DNA from: Bin55 sp965220235 | Lineage (GTDB): Bacteria > Pseudomonadota > Gammaproteobacteria > Pseudomonadales > Azotimanducaceae | Reading direction: 5' to 3' | Length of the DNA: 64,000 bases | NCBI GenBank assembly: GCA_965220235.1 | Contig: OZ244815.1 | Location: 1,798,001-1,862,000 of the forward strand | In this document: positions 36,029 through 44,751 of the stretch, in pieces | Position numbering within the stretch: position 1 is the first letter of the stretch | How the letters are laid out: each line of letters opens with the position of its first letter | Program-made: the position numbers and the translations under genes | The notes under the pieces: model-generated | What the model was told of the DNA's origin: nothing | The model's input: the letters and a program-made list of their open reading frames with translations, nothing else | The model's database searches: none

Positions 36029-37441
36029 CTATTTTGGGTTTCCTCGCTTCACTTTTCTAAAGCGCCAACCATGCATGATGCTACCGTAATGATTGAACAC
36101 CTGTCTCGCGGCCGGGTCACTGAACGGATAGTCCGCGCCTAATTGGCGAGCCGCTGCCAGCCCGCTGACGAAGCATGTTTCTTGACTGTTGATTAAGACG
36201 TGTGCACCACAATGCCAGGATCGTCGTTTACCTTGAATAAAACTGAATAGAGGCACAAGCATTGCAACATGACGTACATCATGCACCACATGTTGAAACC
36301 ACCAGCGTCCGACAACGCGGTCCGGATCAATCATGCTATTAGGGTTGTACGTCACTAGGCAAGGTTTATCCGAATCTCCTACCCAAGGTTGTTGATTGTG
36401 CATGATGTAAGTGATCTCGTAGTTGTCGGGTCTTAGACCGTACTGCACAATGTAATTACTCCTCGTAGTGAGGGCTTTCATCTCATTGTCAGGTAGGACC
36501 GAAGCATCGGAGTGAACGATGGCATGGTTGTGCAGTTCACTCTCGTAGCGAATCGATGAAAGAATGTACCGTTCCAACGTCGTAGGTTGATCGAGAATCA
36601 TCAAAGTCTGATTCGCGTTACATGCAAACACCACGTCGTTAAAAATCTCGGTTGTTCCGTCTTCGTCCTCGATCACGACATGCGACGGTCGACGATAGAC
36701 CTTTCGAACCGGTCGATTCAGATAGATTTTGTTATTGAACTCTGACGATATCGAATCGTAAATTCGACGTGTTCCTTGGTCCCACGTTTGCATTGGTGTT
36801 GCCGATTCGATGTTAAAGAACTCAAGGTATCGTGCAAAGAGTGCGGCCGGCATATCGAAAACATTTGTCGCCATGAGAAAGTTGACGAACATTGGTTTCA
36901 GTACTTGATTTCTAAATTCCGCAGACAGTCCAGCGAAATTCAGAACCGTACGCATACTAATGTAGTTGAACGGATTAAGTGCATTCAGAAGTTTCGAATT
37001 CGCTCGGCTCATCCAACCGAATTTCTGTAATTGCTTTAGGGTTTGTTGGAACTTTGTGATCTCTGGTTGTAGTCTCGTTCGAAGTTCGGAGTCGAAATCG
37101 TGTGCATAGACTTGGTTGCCATATTGAACGCTGTAGTTGAATCGAGTTGATACGAGGTCGATGCCATATTTCTCTAACAGCAACAAGATATGGTGATACA
37201 CAGAAGGTATACAGGCTGTGACTGAGATGTCGAACGGGATCGAGCTACCATCTTCTTGCGGCATATCTGCCGTTACTGCGTTGCCACCCACTCGCCCTTG
37301 CGCTTCGTAAAGTCGAAAATCAAAGCGATCAGGATGTTGACTCAACGCCCACGCCGTAGCGAGACCAGATACGCCCGCTCCGACGATGGCGATGCGTCGC
37401 GGTTCCACACCGTCTTTCGACTTCTCGTTTGCCACGTTCAT
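36029..37441 (-). CDS. FAD-dependent amine oxidase-like protein (COG2907-like)
   Basis: Flavoprotein of 470 residues with the dinucleotide-binding start RIAIVGAGVSGLATAWALSQ (near residues 17-36) and the GG-doublet EAQGRVGGNAVT near 65-76, typical of the amine oxidase/protoporphyrinogen oxidase class. The rest matches in layout predicted NAD/FAD-binding proteins of COG2907, including DVVFACNANQTL and a C-terminal CFVSGLAAARQLGADYPF that closes the FAD site. In other bacteria this class often neighbours cyclopropane fatty acid synthase-like genes; none is present here. The reaction is unknown. Confidence 0.85.
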   Translation of the reverse strand: MNVANEKSKDGVEPRRIAIVGAGVSGLATAWALSQHPDRFDFRLYEAQGRVGGNAVTADMPQEDGSSIPFDISVTACIPSVYHHILLLLEKYGIDLVSTRFNYSVQYGNQVYAHDFDSELRTRLQPEITKFQQTLKQLQKFGWMSRANSKLLNALNPFNYISMRTVLNFAGLSAEFRNQVLKPMFVNFLMATNVFDMPAALFARYLEFFNIESATPMQTWDQGTRRIYDSISSEFNNKIYLNRPVRKVYRRPSHVVIEDEDGTTEIFNDVVFACNANQTLMILDQPTTLERYILSSIRYESELHNHAIVHSDASVLPDNEMKALTTRSNYIVQYGLRPDNYEITYIMHNQQPWVGDSDKPCLVTYNPNSMIDPDRVVGRWWFQHVVHDVRHVAMLVPLFSFIQGKRRSWHCGAHVLINSQETCFVSGLAAARQLGADYPFSDPAARQVFNHYGSIMHGWRFRKVKRGNPK

Positions 37442-37686
37442 TTAAATCGGTTTTGATTGGCGCATTTTGCGCAATTGATATTCTGTCGATCGATCAGTCT
37501 GCGTAAAACTCTGCGTCCTACACTTTGAGAGGGATTATTTTGAGTAGCAACTTCGCGGTTAGGTATCGAAACGATTTTTCTGCGAACATCAAGTTTCGCC
37601 AGCTCGCCTAGGATGATCCCGCTTGCATAATTCGACCCGCGTCGGTTGCTTAACAAAACGTTGAATTACTAAGTGAATATCCGCTC

Positions 37687-38766
37687 TTGAATACGCTCAA
37701 TTACGCCACAAAACTCATACCTAGCTTCAGTGCAGCAGTACTCCTCATCGTAGGTTGTGCATCAATCGATGTTCCGCGTGTCCCGTCCGACGAGCTAGCG
37801 GTTGAACGTCAACTTCAATTGGAACGAACGCTGAGCGAGGGATTTAGTCAAATCGCAAGGCTACACAATCTACTTTGGCCTCTTGTGCACGGCAACACCG
37901 AGTTCTGTCGTGGCATGAGGACCCGATCACTTGGAATCCGCCATGCGTCACCGCGGGGCGAGTCGGGTCTGAGTGCGGTCGAATTGAAGGCACGTGATGC
38001 GATTTTCAATTTCAATGGCAGGCCCGTAATCTATGCGGTTGCCAAAGGATCACCGGCCGACGTGGCTGGCTTGCAACCGAACGATCGAATCGTCGCTGTT
38101 GGAAATTGGACCTGGACCGCTACAGGGGCAAATGAATTCAATCGATCTTTACCTCGTCGTCTTGATGTAATGATGAGACGCGATTCCGTTCCACTCGAAA
38201 TTGAGCGAGATGGGGAACGATTTGGCGTGAACGTTACACCAGCGCTTGTGTGCGGTATCAAATTAAGTCTCAAACCAACGCTCGAGGTGCAAGCCCGAAC
38301 AAACGGGCGTGAAATTCTTGTAACGTTGGGTATGGCGGAACGACTAGATGACGAACAAGTACGCACGGTACTAGCGCATGAACTCGCCCATTGCACGATG
38401 GGTCACATCACGCGCGCAAGTGTGAATTCTGGTGTTGGTTTATTGTTTGATCTGGCGTTCTTGACTCAACGCGTTTGGCTCGGTGGCGTGTTCTCGCGAC
38501 TATCGAGGGATGCAATGTCGATTAATATCGAACGTGAGGCCGATTACGCGTCAATGTACCTTCTCGCAAACGCAGGATTCGATACAGCGGGAAGAGCTGA
38601 GATTTGGCGGGAATTGGCCGACGAAGTTACGTTTAGATCATCACTTTTTAACACGCATCCGTACAGTCCTGAACGTTACCTCTTGCTAACGAAGACGCAC
38701 GAAGAGATCGAACGTAAACGTGACCAAGGCCAACCTTTAGTACCGAACGGCATGCGGCTACGATGA
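37687..38766 (+). CDS. M48-family metalloprotease lipoprotein with PDZ domain
   Basis: Cell-envelope zinc protease of 359 residues. A lipobox LLIVGC gives lipidation at Cys24. A PDZ-like domain spans about residues 112-190 (VIYAVAKGSPADVAGLQPNDRIVAVG). The zinc motif HELAH is at 230-234 and the third ligand lies in the NIEREADYASMYLLANAGF helix, as in BepA/Oma1-type M48 peptidases. The order lipoprotein-PDZ-M48 differs from E. coli BepA, which ends in TPR repeats. A quality-control role on outer membrane proteins is inferred. TTG start; an ATG-less leader of 245 bp lies before it. Confidence 0.87.
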   Translation: MNTLNYATKLIPSFSAAVLLIVGCASIDVPRVPSDELAVERQLQLERTLSEGFSQIARLHNLLWPLVHGNTEFCRGMRTRSLGIRHASPRGESGLSAVELKARDAIFNFNGRPVIYAVAKGSPADVAGLQPNDRIVAVGNWTWTATGANEFNRSLPRRLDVMMRRDSVPLEIERDGERFGVNVTPALVCGIKLSLKPTLEVQARTNGREILVTLGMAERLDDEQVRTVLAHELAHCTMGHITRASVNSGVGLLFDLAFLTQRVWLGGVFSRLSRDAMSINIEREADYASMYLLANAGFDTAGRAEIWRELADEVTFRSSLFNTHPYSPERYLLLTKTHEEIERKRDQGQPLVPNGMRLR

Positions 38767-38816
38767 CTTTAAATAAGAATGGCAAAGAAACAAGGCTTGT
38801 GTAACGGAGGCGAACA

Positions 38817-40265
38817 ATGAAAGCAATCATGGTGATGTACGACTCGCTCAATCGCCACATGCTGCCGAATTTCGGTTGTGATTGGACTCTTGCACCGAAC
38901 TTTAAACGACTCGGTGAACGCGCCGTCACGTTTGACAACCATTACGTTGGTAGCATGCCTTGCATTCCCGCGCGAAGAGAACTTCACACGGGGAGGCACA
39001 ACTTTCTTCACCGGTCGTGGGGACCTTACGAGCCATTCGACGATTCCACATTCTCAATCCTGCGAGACAATGGGATCTACACCCACCTCGTGTCCGATCA
39101 CTATCACTATTGGGAAGATGGTGGCGCGACGTATCACCACCGCTATTCCAGCTGGGTAAACGTACGCGGACAAGAAGGGGATGCCTGGAAAGGCGAAGTT
39201 AAAGATCCAGAGCTACCAGAGCATCTTGGACGTGTCGCGAGACAGGATTGGATCAACCGCAAATACATGCAAGAGGAAGCGCTGACGCCGCAGGCTCGAA
39301 CATTTGCCGGTGGTCTCGAATTTCTTGAGACAAACTGTGATGAGGACAACTGGTATCTTCAAATTGAGACGTTTGATCCTCACGAACCTTTCTTCACATT
39401 GAAGCAGTGGAAGGACCGATACAACTACGCTTGGGACGGCCCGCATTTCGATTGGCCTAAGTACGAACGGGTGAGTGAGGATCCTGATGCTGTTGAGTAT
39501 CTTCGTCACCAGTACGCAGCACTCCTAACCCAATGTGATCATTACTTAGGCACCGTGATCGATTTCATGGATGAACACGATATGTGGGATGACACCATGT
39601 TGATGATCGTCACTGACCACGGATTTCTCTTAGGCGAGCATGACTGGTGGGGCAAGATGAGAATGCCTTGGTACAACGAAACGGCTCACATACCGTTTTT
39701 TGTTTGGGACCCTAGGTCTGGAAAGCACAACGTTCGTCGACAGAGCTTGACTCAAGCGATCGACGTCGGACCAACCTTACTCGCATATTTTGGACTTGAT
39801 GCACCAAAAGACATGCAAGGCTTCGACTTGAGCGGTTCGATTTCCGATGACACAGCAGTTCGCGAAGCTTCAATTTACGGCATGTTTGGTGGTCACGTAA
39901 ACGTGACAGACGGGGAATACGTCTATATGCGAGCACCAAAAGAAGGGAATGGACCACTTAACCACTACACACTCGTTCCTATGCACATGCGAAGTCCTTT
40001 TAGCACGAGAGAACTAGCCTCGATGAAGTGGCACGAGGGATTTAGCTTTACCAAGGGATGTCCGGTCATGAGAATTCCGGCGCCTGGTATGGCTCGTGCG
40101 ACGACTGAATTCCAAACCCAACTCTTCGATCTCAAAGAAGATCCGGGCCAGGTGAATCCCATCGAGGATCAACGAGTTGAAGAACACATGATTTCACTCA
40201 TGCGAAATGCGATGGAACGCAATGACGCGCCGCCCGAACAATTTGAGCGACTCGAACTAAACTAA
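38817..40265 (+). CDS. Sulfatase (formylglycine-dependent, alkaline phosphatase superfamily)
   Basis: Hydrolase of sulfate esters, 482 residues. The maturation signature C-x-P-x-R is CIPAR at residues 49-53, followed by ELHTGR, so Cys49 would become formylglycine. Metal ligands are expected at Asp9 (MYDS) and in TDHGFLLGEHDWWGK. No signal peptide is visible, so it looks cytosolic. It is followed by PhyH and Gfo/Idh genes on the same strand with short gaps, which suggests a pathway for a sulfated organic compound. A phosphonate or phosphodiester substrate is a less likely alternative. An anaerobic or aerobic maturase is not in view. Confidence 0.92.
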   Translation: MKAIMVMYDSLNRHMLPNFGCDWTLAPNFKRLGERAVTFDNHYVGSMPCIPARRELHTGRHNFLHRSWGPYEPFDDSTFSILRDNGIYTHLVSDHYHYWEDGGATYHHRYSSWVNVRGQEGDAWKGEVKDPELPEHLGRVARQDWINRKYMQEEALTPQARTFAGGLEFLETNCDEDNWYLQIETFDPHEPFFTLKQWKDRYNYAWDGPHFDWPKYERVSEDPDAVEYLRHQYAALLTQCDHYLGTVIDFMDEHDMWDDTMLMIVTDHGFLLGEHDWWGKMRMPWYNETAHIPFFVWDPRSGKHNVRRQSLTQAIDVGPTLLAYFGLDAPKDMQGFDLSGSISDDTAVREASIYGMFGGHVNVTDGEYVYMRAPKEGNGPLNHYTLVPMHMRSPFSTRELASMKWHEGFSFTKGCPVMRIPAPGMARATTEFQTQLFDLKEDPGQVNPIEDQRVEEHMISLMRNAMERNDAPPEQFERLELN

Positions 40266-40316
40266 GCGAGTGGATTCAGCAGACAAAGCTGTGAGCTGCA
40301 AAGAGAGACGTAAATC

Positions 40317-41483
40317 ATGACTGCATTACCGCGCCATAGCAGCGCTCGTTCCGATTACGGCGAACACGAAGACGCCATTGTGCGTTATCGGGAAGAAGGT
40401 ACACGTCGCGCATTAGCGATGAAGAACCGTGGACCACTAACGATTGATTCGAATGGCAAAGTAGATCAGGAGATCGTTGACGCCTACAACGAGATTGGCT
40501 TCTACGTATTTGAAGGTGTCATGTCGGATGCTGAAGTAGCTGATCTTGAAGCGGATATCGCTGATATGCTCGATCGTGCACCGACCCACCGAGGATCGAA
40601 GCTCGACCGTCATGGTCGACCTGCTCTGGGATCCGAAAACGAAGCTCGAAGCGTTAGTTTTGTAAAACCGCTTTCGGATCCAATTGGTGGTACGGAAGCG
40701 GCGTACGGTCGTCATCAAGCGAAGATGATTGAGTTGAACCCACCTGAAGATGCACCCAAAGAGATCGTTCAGCTTTTCAGTGGAGCGCTACAGTTTTCGG
40801 AAGCGTATCTTCGGCTGTACGGTCACCCAGCTTTGCTTGCATTTGCTGAAGCCATTCATGGAAAGGACTTTACGCCGTTCCATGAAGCCATTTGGATCAA
40901 ACAGCCAGGTCTCGGCGGTTCAGTTGCCTGGCATCAGGACGGATTTACGCACTGGGATAGCCCGGATTTGAACGAGAATACCCATGGGTTCAACTACATG
41001 GCTCAAATCTATGGTTGTGACGCGGAAAACGGACTCTGGGTAATCCCAGGTTCTCACCGAAAAGGCAAACTAGACATCAAACAAATGGTCGTCGATGCGG
41101 GTTCCGACCGCATTCCGACCGCTGTCCCGTTAATTTGCGCGCCAGGCGACGTTGCAGTGACAAACCGTCAAGCGATCCATGGCTCATTCGCGAATACAAG
41201 CGACCGTTTCCGAGTCTCGATGACGTTTGGCTTTCATCGCCGAAGCAGTGTCTTGAACGTTCGAAGCGGCGGCGTACACAGTGCCGTCACAGATTACACG
41301 GACGACTACATTCGAAATCGATCGAAACTCATTCAATTCGGAATCGAAGCTCGCAAACTACGTTTTCCTCACGAGACACCATATGCCTACGAGCCGTTTG
41401 CTGATCGGGCGAACGAATTTGCCTGGTCTTCTAATCGTCTAGCGGAGCTCAAAGACTACAACCTTCAAGACCTCGGCATTTAA
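40317..41483 (+). CDS. Phytanoyl-CoA dioxygenase (PhyH) family protein
   Basis: Fe(II)/2-oxoglutarate oxygenase candidate of 388 residues, the longest of the five in this window. The iron motif is HQD in SVAWHQDGFTHWDS (near residue 204), the distal His lies in NRQAIHGSFANTSD and the 2-oxoglutarate Arg in DRFRVSMTFGF. An N-terminal extension of about 45 residues precedes the domain. It is 51 bp after the sulfatase and 2 bp before the Gfo/Idh gene, so it is part of that operon. Oxidative opening of a sulfated or methylated compound would suit the context. Confidence 0.9.
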   Translation: MTALPRHSSARSDYGEHEDAIVRYREEGTRRALAMKNRGPLTIDSNGKVDQEIVDAYNEIGFYVFEGVMSDAEVADLEADIADMLDRAPTHRGSKLDRHGRPALGSENEARSVSFVKPLSDPIGGTEAAYGRHQAKMIELNPPEDAPKEIVQLFSGALQFSEAYLRLYGHPALLAFAEAIHGKDFTPFHEAIWIKQPGLGGSVAWHQDGFTHWDSPDLNENTHGFNYMAQIYGCDAENGLWVIPGSHRKGKLDIKQMVVDAGSDRIPTAVPLICAPGDVAVTNRQAIHGSFANTSDRFRVSMTFGFHRRSSVLNVRSGGVHSAVTDYTDDYIRNRSKLIQFGIEARKLRFPHETPYAYEPFADRANEFAWSSNRLAELKDYNLQDLGI

Positions 41484-41485
41484 CC

Positions 41486-42502
41486 ATGGCCGAAACCTCG
41501 CTAAAGTTGGCGATGGTCGGGTGCGGCGGGATCGCACGGGCTCATTGGAACGGTATCCAAAGACACGCACCTCGTATTAACGTTACTGCGGTCGTCGACG
41601 TTGACGAAGACGCTGCAAAGTCATTTGCTGAAACGGTAGGAGCGAGAGCGTACAAGTCGCTTGAGCGGTGTCTTCATGAAGGTAATGTCGACGCCGTGGA
41701 TTTGATGTTACCTCACGATATGCATGAATGGGGAGCTGACGTCTGTTATCGAGCGAAGAAGCATGTGGTCCTAGAAAAACCGATTGCCATGGACGTGGTA
41801 ACAGCCGAGCGCATCTTAAGTGGAGCTAAGCGCGCAGGCGTCAAATTGATGGTCGCGGAGCAAGCACAGTACTGGATGGATGTCGTCGAAGCGCGTGCGT
41901 TGATTGATCAAGGCGCGATAGGCGAGGTTGTCACCGCAAAAGCCTGTTTCTATGACCCATTGAAACCGTTCGATTCTGACCATTTGCCATGGCGGTTCAG
42001 CCTAGCGAAATCGGGCGGTGGCATTAGCATCGACGGCGGCGCACACTGGATTCGACCCATGCGGATGATGCTAGGTGAGATAGACGAAGTCGTCGCGGCG
42101 ACGGGTCGATTTATTCCAGAAATGGAAGGAGAGTCAATCGCCCAGGCGATATTTAGATTCGAGTCAGGTGTGATTGGTACGTTTCAAGCAGTACAAAGTA
42201 CGGGTCGTTTGGCTCCGATCGAGGATTTTCGCATCACTGGATCTAAAGGTGAGATCGTGATTGAGCGCGGCCGTGAAGGAAGGTTAATGCTGTACAACGG
42301 TGAGCATCCGGAGGGTAAGAACGTCATGAGTGCATTCGAGAGCAAAGCAGCGTCGTACGGCGTGGAACTCGCAGACTTTGCTAGTTTTGTACTCGACGAC
42401 TCGCCGTTGGCAGCACCACCTGAGTATGCGCTCGGTGAATTACGCACTGCGATCGCGATGTATCGCAGCGTGTCGACGGGACGTTGGCAAAAAGTCTGGT
42501 AG
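41486..42502 (+). CDS. Gfo/Idh/MocA family oxidoreductase
   Basis: NAD(P)-dependent dehydrogenase of 338 residues, usually acting on sugars, inositols or related polyols. The Rossmann motif is VGCGGIARAH near residues 11-20, the EKP motif is VLEKPIAMDV near 95, and GGGISIDGGAHWIRPMRMM contains the conserved His region of the C-terminal sheet domain. The ATG lies 2 bp after the PhyH stop, which implies coupled translation. Suggests the pathway substrate has a carbohydrate-like part. Confidence 0.93.
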   Translation: MAETSLKLAMVGCGGIARAHWNGIQRHAPRINVTAVVDVDEDAAKSFAETVGARAYKSLERCLHEGNVDAVDLMLPHDMHEWGADVCYRAKKHVVLEKPIAMDVVTAERILSGAKRAGVKLMVAEQAQYWMDVVEARALIDQGAIGEVVTAKACFYDPLKPFDSDHLPWRFSLAKSGGGISIDGGAHWIRPMRMMLGEIDEVVAATGRFIPEMEGESIAQAIFRFESGVIGTFQAVQSTGRLAPIEDFRITGSKGEIVIERGREGRLMLYNGEHPEGKNVMSAFESKAASYGVELADFASFVLDDSPLAAPPEYALGELRTAIAMYRSVSTGRWQKVW

Positions 42503-42524
42503 AAGGTAGTTCTACCGCCTTCTA
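42500..42524. terminator. Inverted repeat at the end of the Gfo/Idh gene
   Basis: TAGAAGG and CCTTCTA with an inner GGTAG/CTACC pairing, overlapping the stop codon and lying between convergent genes. No T run follows; moderate terminator candidate. Confidence 0.4.
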
Positions 42525-42540
42525 ACCTCGGAGTAGGCGT

Positions 42541-43338
42541 TTAGATCGTCTCGAGTAGTTCCTTTAAACCACGACCTAGGCGTGAAATAGCTGCGCTGTA
42601 GATAAAACGATCCCATCCGATACAGAAATGTCGGACACCCAAATCGATATAGCGCTTAGCCTGCTCAACTTCACCGATTTCAATCCTAGGCGGTACGTCG
42701 TACTCGATCGATTTCTTGATCACGAGTTCCTCGAATCCACGAAGCTCGTTACTCCCCTGCAACGAAGGATCGCCCTTAGAAAAACTGAAGTCGGCGGGAC
42801 CCCATTGGGTCATATCGATACCTCGTTCCTTCGCACGCTCAAGCACTGAATCGATATTGTCGACCGTAACTGCTTTCTCAATCATGATTACAGATACGAT
42901 CGAATTGAGGTCCGTGCCGTATACGTCATTGTTGTATCCCGATAGCGCTGGTCTACGGAGTTTCACCCCCATCTTCGCATCATTACCCGGCTTATCGGGT
43001 CGGATGGCTTCGTGACAGAGATCAACGTCTTCGGCAGTACGTACGTCAGTAAAGAGAACCGATTTGAAGCCAGCGCCTAGTGCAACCTGTGCCCAAAACG
43101 CTTGTGCTTCTTGATCCAACTTGATCATTAGAGGTAAGTTGCCGCATTGACCTGCACGAGCCAAGTGGTAAAGCGTGCTCATATCAAACGTTGAGTATTC
43201 ACCTACGAACTCGGCGTAGTCAAAAAATCCTGAATCACCGATCATTTCTGGAATATCAGGTTCGGCAAATAGGAAATGGGTACCGATGGTAGGTAGTCCC
43301 TGGTCCAGCTTTTGTCGAAAGGTGTTTTCCATAATCAT
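42541..43338 (-). CDS. HpcH/HpaI aldolase family protein
   Basis: TIM-barrel class II aldolase of the HpcH/HpaI family (265 residues), expected to cleave a 2-keto-4-hydroxy acid to pyruvate plus an aldehyde, or a related retro-aldol step. The beginning FRQKLDQGLPTIGTHFLFAEPDIPEMIGDSGFFDYAEF matches the family start (GTW-like segment and first strand), LMIKLDQEAQAFWAQVALGAGFKSVLF carries the typical strand before the metal ligand, and IGEVEQAKRYIDLGVRHFCIGWD is the last strand. It is convergent with the Gfo/Idh gene, 38 bp apart, and may take the product of that pathway. Confidence 0.85.
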   Translation of the reverse strand: MIMENTFRQKLDQGLPTIGTHFLFAEPDIPEMIGDSGFFDYAEFVGEYSTFDMSTLYHLARAGQCGNLPLMIKLDQEAQAFWAQVALGAGFKSVLFTDVRTAEDVDLCHEAIRPDKPGNDAKMGVKLRRPALSGYNNDVYGTDLNSIVSVIMIEKAVTVDNIDSVLERAKERGIDMTQWGPADFSFSKGDPSLQGSNELRGFEELVIKKSIEYDVPPRIEIGEVEQAKRYIDLGVRHFCIGWDRFIYSAAISRLGRGLKELLETI

Positions 43339-43466
43339 GATCGTGATCCGTCGATTAAGCGTTTGTATCGAGTACGCATGCTGGCTGCAGCGAGTGGCAA
43401 TGTTACGAACGGTGTTGCGGTTTGTTGAGCGTTTTTGGTTCTATTCGAGATGAAGGAGTTTTAGCT

Positions 43467-43808
43467 ATGGATGTTCGCGTGCTTTTAGCTTCGTTGATCA
43501 GGAACTCATTCTGGATGAAGGTTCTTGGTGTTTTTTTCATTGTGTACGGTGTGATCACTTGCATAACGATCATTGGCCTTGTGATTGGGTGGCTTCCGAT
43601 CTGGCTAGGTGTGCTTTTGTTTACTTCAGCGAAACGTTTGGATGTGATCAAGGAGTACGACAGTCCAGAAGACGCTGTCGAGTGTATTGAGAAAATCTCT
43701 CTTTATTTCAAAATTAGTGGCATTTTGGTGTTAGTGTATGTGGCATTTCTCGTAGTACTTCTTTTGTTCTTTTCCTTCAGTTCATTTATGGACGTTACGG
43801 GTTGGTAG
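43467..43808 (+). CDS. Small membrane protein (DUF5362-like)
   Basis: A 113-residue protein with two or three membrane segments: about residues 17-50 (LGVFFIVYGVITCITIIGLVIGWLP and following) and 78-105 (ISGILVLVYVAFLVVLLLFF). A cytoplasmic loop with RLDVIKEYDSPEDAVECIEK lies between. AAGGAG eight bases upstream fixes ATG 43467 over the earlier in-frame start at 43422. It resembles DUF5362 proteins of unknown function. It lies upstream of the imuA region but more than 200 bp away, so a link is not shown. Confidence 0.7.
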   Translation: MDVRVLLASLIRNSFWMKVLGVFFIVYGVITCITIIGLVIGWLPIWLGVLLFTSAKRLDVIKEYDSPEDAVECIEKISLYFKISGILVLVYVAFLVVLLLFFSFSSFMDVTGW

Positions 43809-43982
43809 ATTAAAGGTCTTAGGTTTCTACACGTGGTTGGATACACTTCGTGTGACTCGTGGCTGACACCCACACTGGGCAGATTTTCGCACGTCAGCGT
43901 TCGACGTTTGCGAATGGTTTTTTATAGAGTATTGGGTCGTTTCACTTATGGACATTGAGAGTGAGGAGGTGGACAATGAGAA

Positions 43983-43998
43983 CTGTATAAAATAACAT
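43983..43998 (+). promoter_or_regulatory. LexA-like SOS box upstream of imuA
   Basis: CTGTATAAAATAACAT agrees with the gammaproteobacterial CTGT-N8-ACAG pattern except for the last base, and has the AT-rich centre. It ends 24 bp before the imuA ATG, the position expected for repression by LexA. The cassette it precedes is a known SOS target, so the match is meaningful though imperfect. Confidence 0.5.
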
Positions 43999-44022
43999 AT
44001 ATACAAAAATATAGTTACTACT

Positions 44023-44751
44023 ATGACATCGACAGCATCACTACTTAACGACACCGGACTGTGGCGAGCTCGGGACTTGAATGGCCGTCAAACAGCGTCA
44101 AGCGATAGTGGTCAAAACACGGGTTTCCCACAACTCGACGAGTTGTTGATAGATGGTGGGTGGCCACACGCTGCTTTAGTTGAAGTTCTTTGTGACCGCT
44201 ACGGCGTTGGCGAGTTACGTTTGCTGGCGTCGGCTCTGACGAGGCCAGTGAGCGACGCACATTGGACGGTTTTGATCAATCCTCCCTGTGTTCCTTATGC
44301 ACCGGCTTTCCAAGCACTGGGAATCAACGTGCACGAACTAATGGTCGTGCATCCAAGCAGTCATCAGGAGGCGCTATGGTCATTTGAAGAAGTCATTGCG
44401 TCGGGATCAACGCAGACCGTGTTGGCATGGTTGAGTGAGAGTGATCTTCAGGACAAACAGTTGCGTCGAATCCAAGCGAAGAGCAAAGAACACGGGGTGT
44501 TTAGTGTGGTATTTCGACCGTTGGCAGCAGAACAGCTTCCGTCAGCAGCGGAATTGCGCCTGAAGATTGAACAGCAAACCATCGATCGTCGACTTGTCAT
44601 TTCAATCATTAAGCGCCGTGGCGGTTGGCGTGTCGATGGATTGGAACTGGCTTTGCCGTGGGGTCCAACTGTGACGGATTCACAACGTGCGCGTCAACTT
44701 CTTGCAGATTGGGAACGGACGCGGCGCGGTATGAAGGCAGTTGCGGTCTGA
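44023..44751 (+). CDS. imuA: ImuA, SOS mutagenesis cassette protein (RecA-like)
   Basis: Accessory protein of the ImuA-ImuB-DnaE2 translesion mutasome, 242 residues with a RecA/SulA-like fold. The segment FPQLDELLIDGGWPHAALVEVL corresponds to the family start G-x-x-x-LD-x-x-L-P-GGW-P-x-G-x-L-x-E-L. A full Walker A is lacking, as usual. It is the first gene of a three-gene unit; its stop shares one base with the imuB start. A LexA-like box lies just upstream. In other bacteria ImuA supports damage-induced mutagenesis; that is inferred here. Confidence 0.9.
   Translation: MTSTASLLNDTGLWRARDLNGRQTASSDSGQNTGFPQLDELLIDGGWPHAALVEVLCDRYGVGELRLLASALTRPVSDAHWTVLINPPCVPYAPAFQALGINVHELMVVHPSSHQEALWSFEEVIASGSTQTVLAWLSESDLQDKQLRRIQAKSKEHGVFSVVFRPLAAEQLPSAAELRLKIEQQTIDRRLVISIIKRRGGWRVDGLELALPWGPTVTDSQRARQLLADWERTRRGMKAVAV

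Noticed and set aside
37438..37656. Open frame of 72 codons on the minus strand overlapping the FAD protein start as ATGA
   Set aside because: TTG start, Arg/Asn-rich without any recognisable pattern, occupies the divergent promoter region; treated as chance.
43948..43995. A 15-codon frame upstream of imuA (MDIESEEV...)
   Set aside because: Too short, no ribosome binding site and no known leader pattern; the nearby 4-codon ORF with a strong Shine-Dalgarno was kept as a finding instead.
44625..44750. Longer N-terminus of ImuB starting inside imuA
   Set aside because: The extra 42 residues do not resemble ImuB, whose start LWFGLHLPFF begins at ATG 44751, overlapping the imuA stop.
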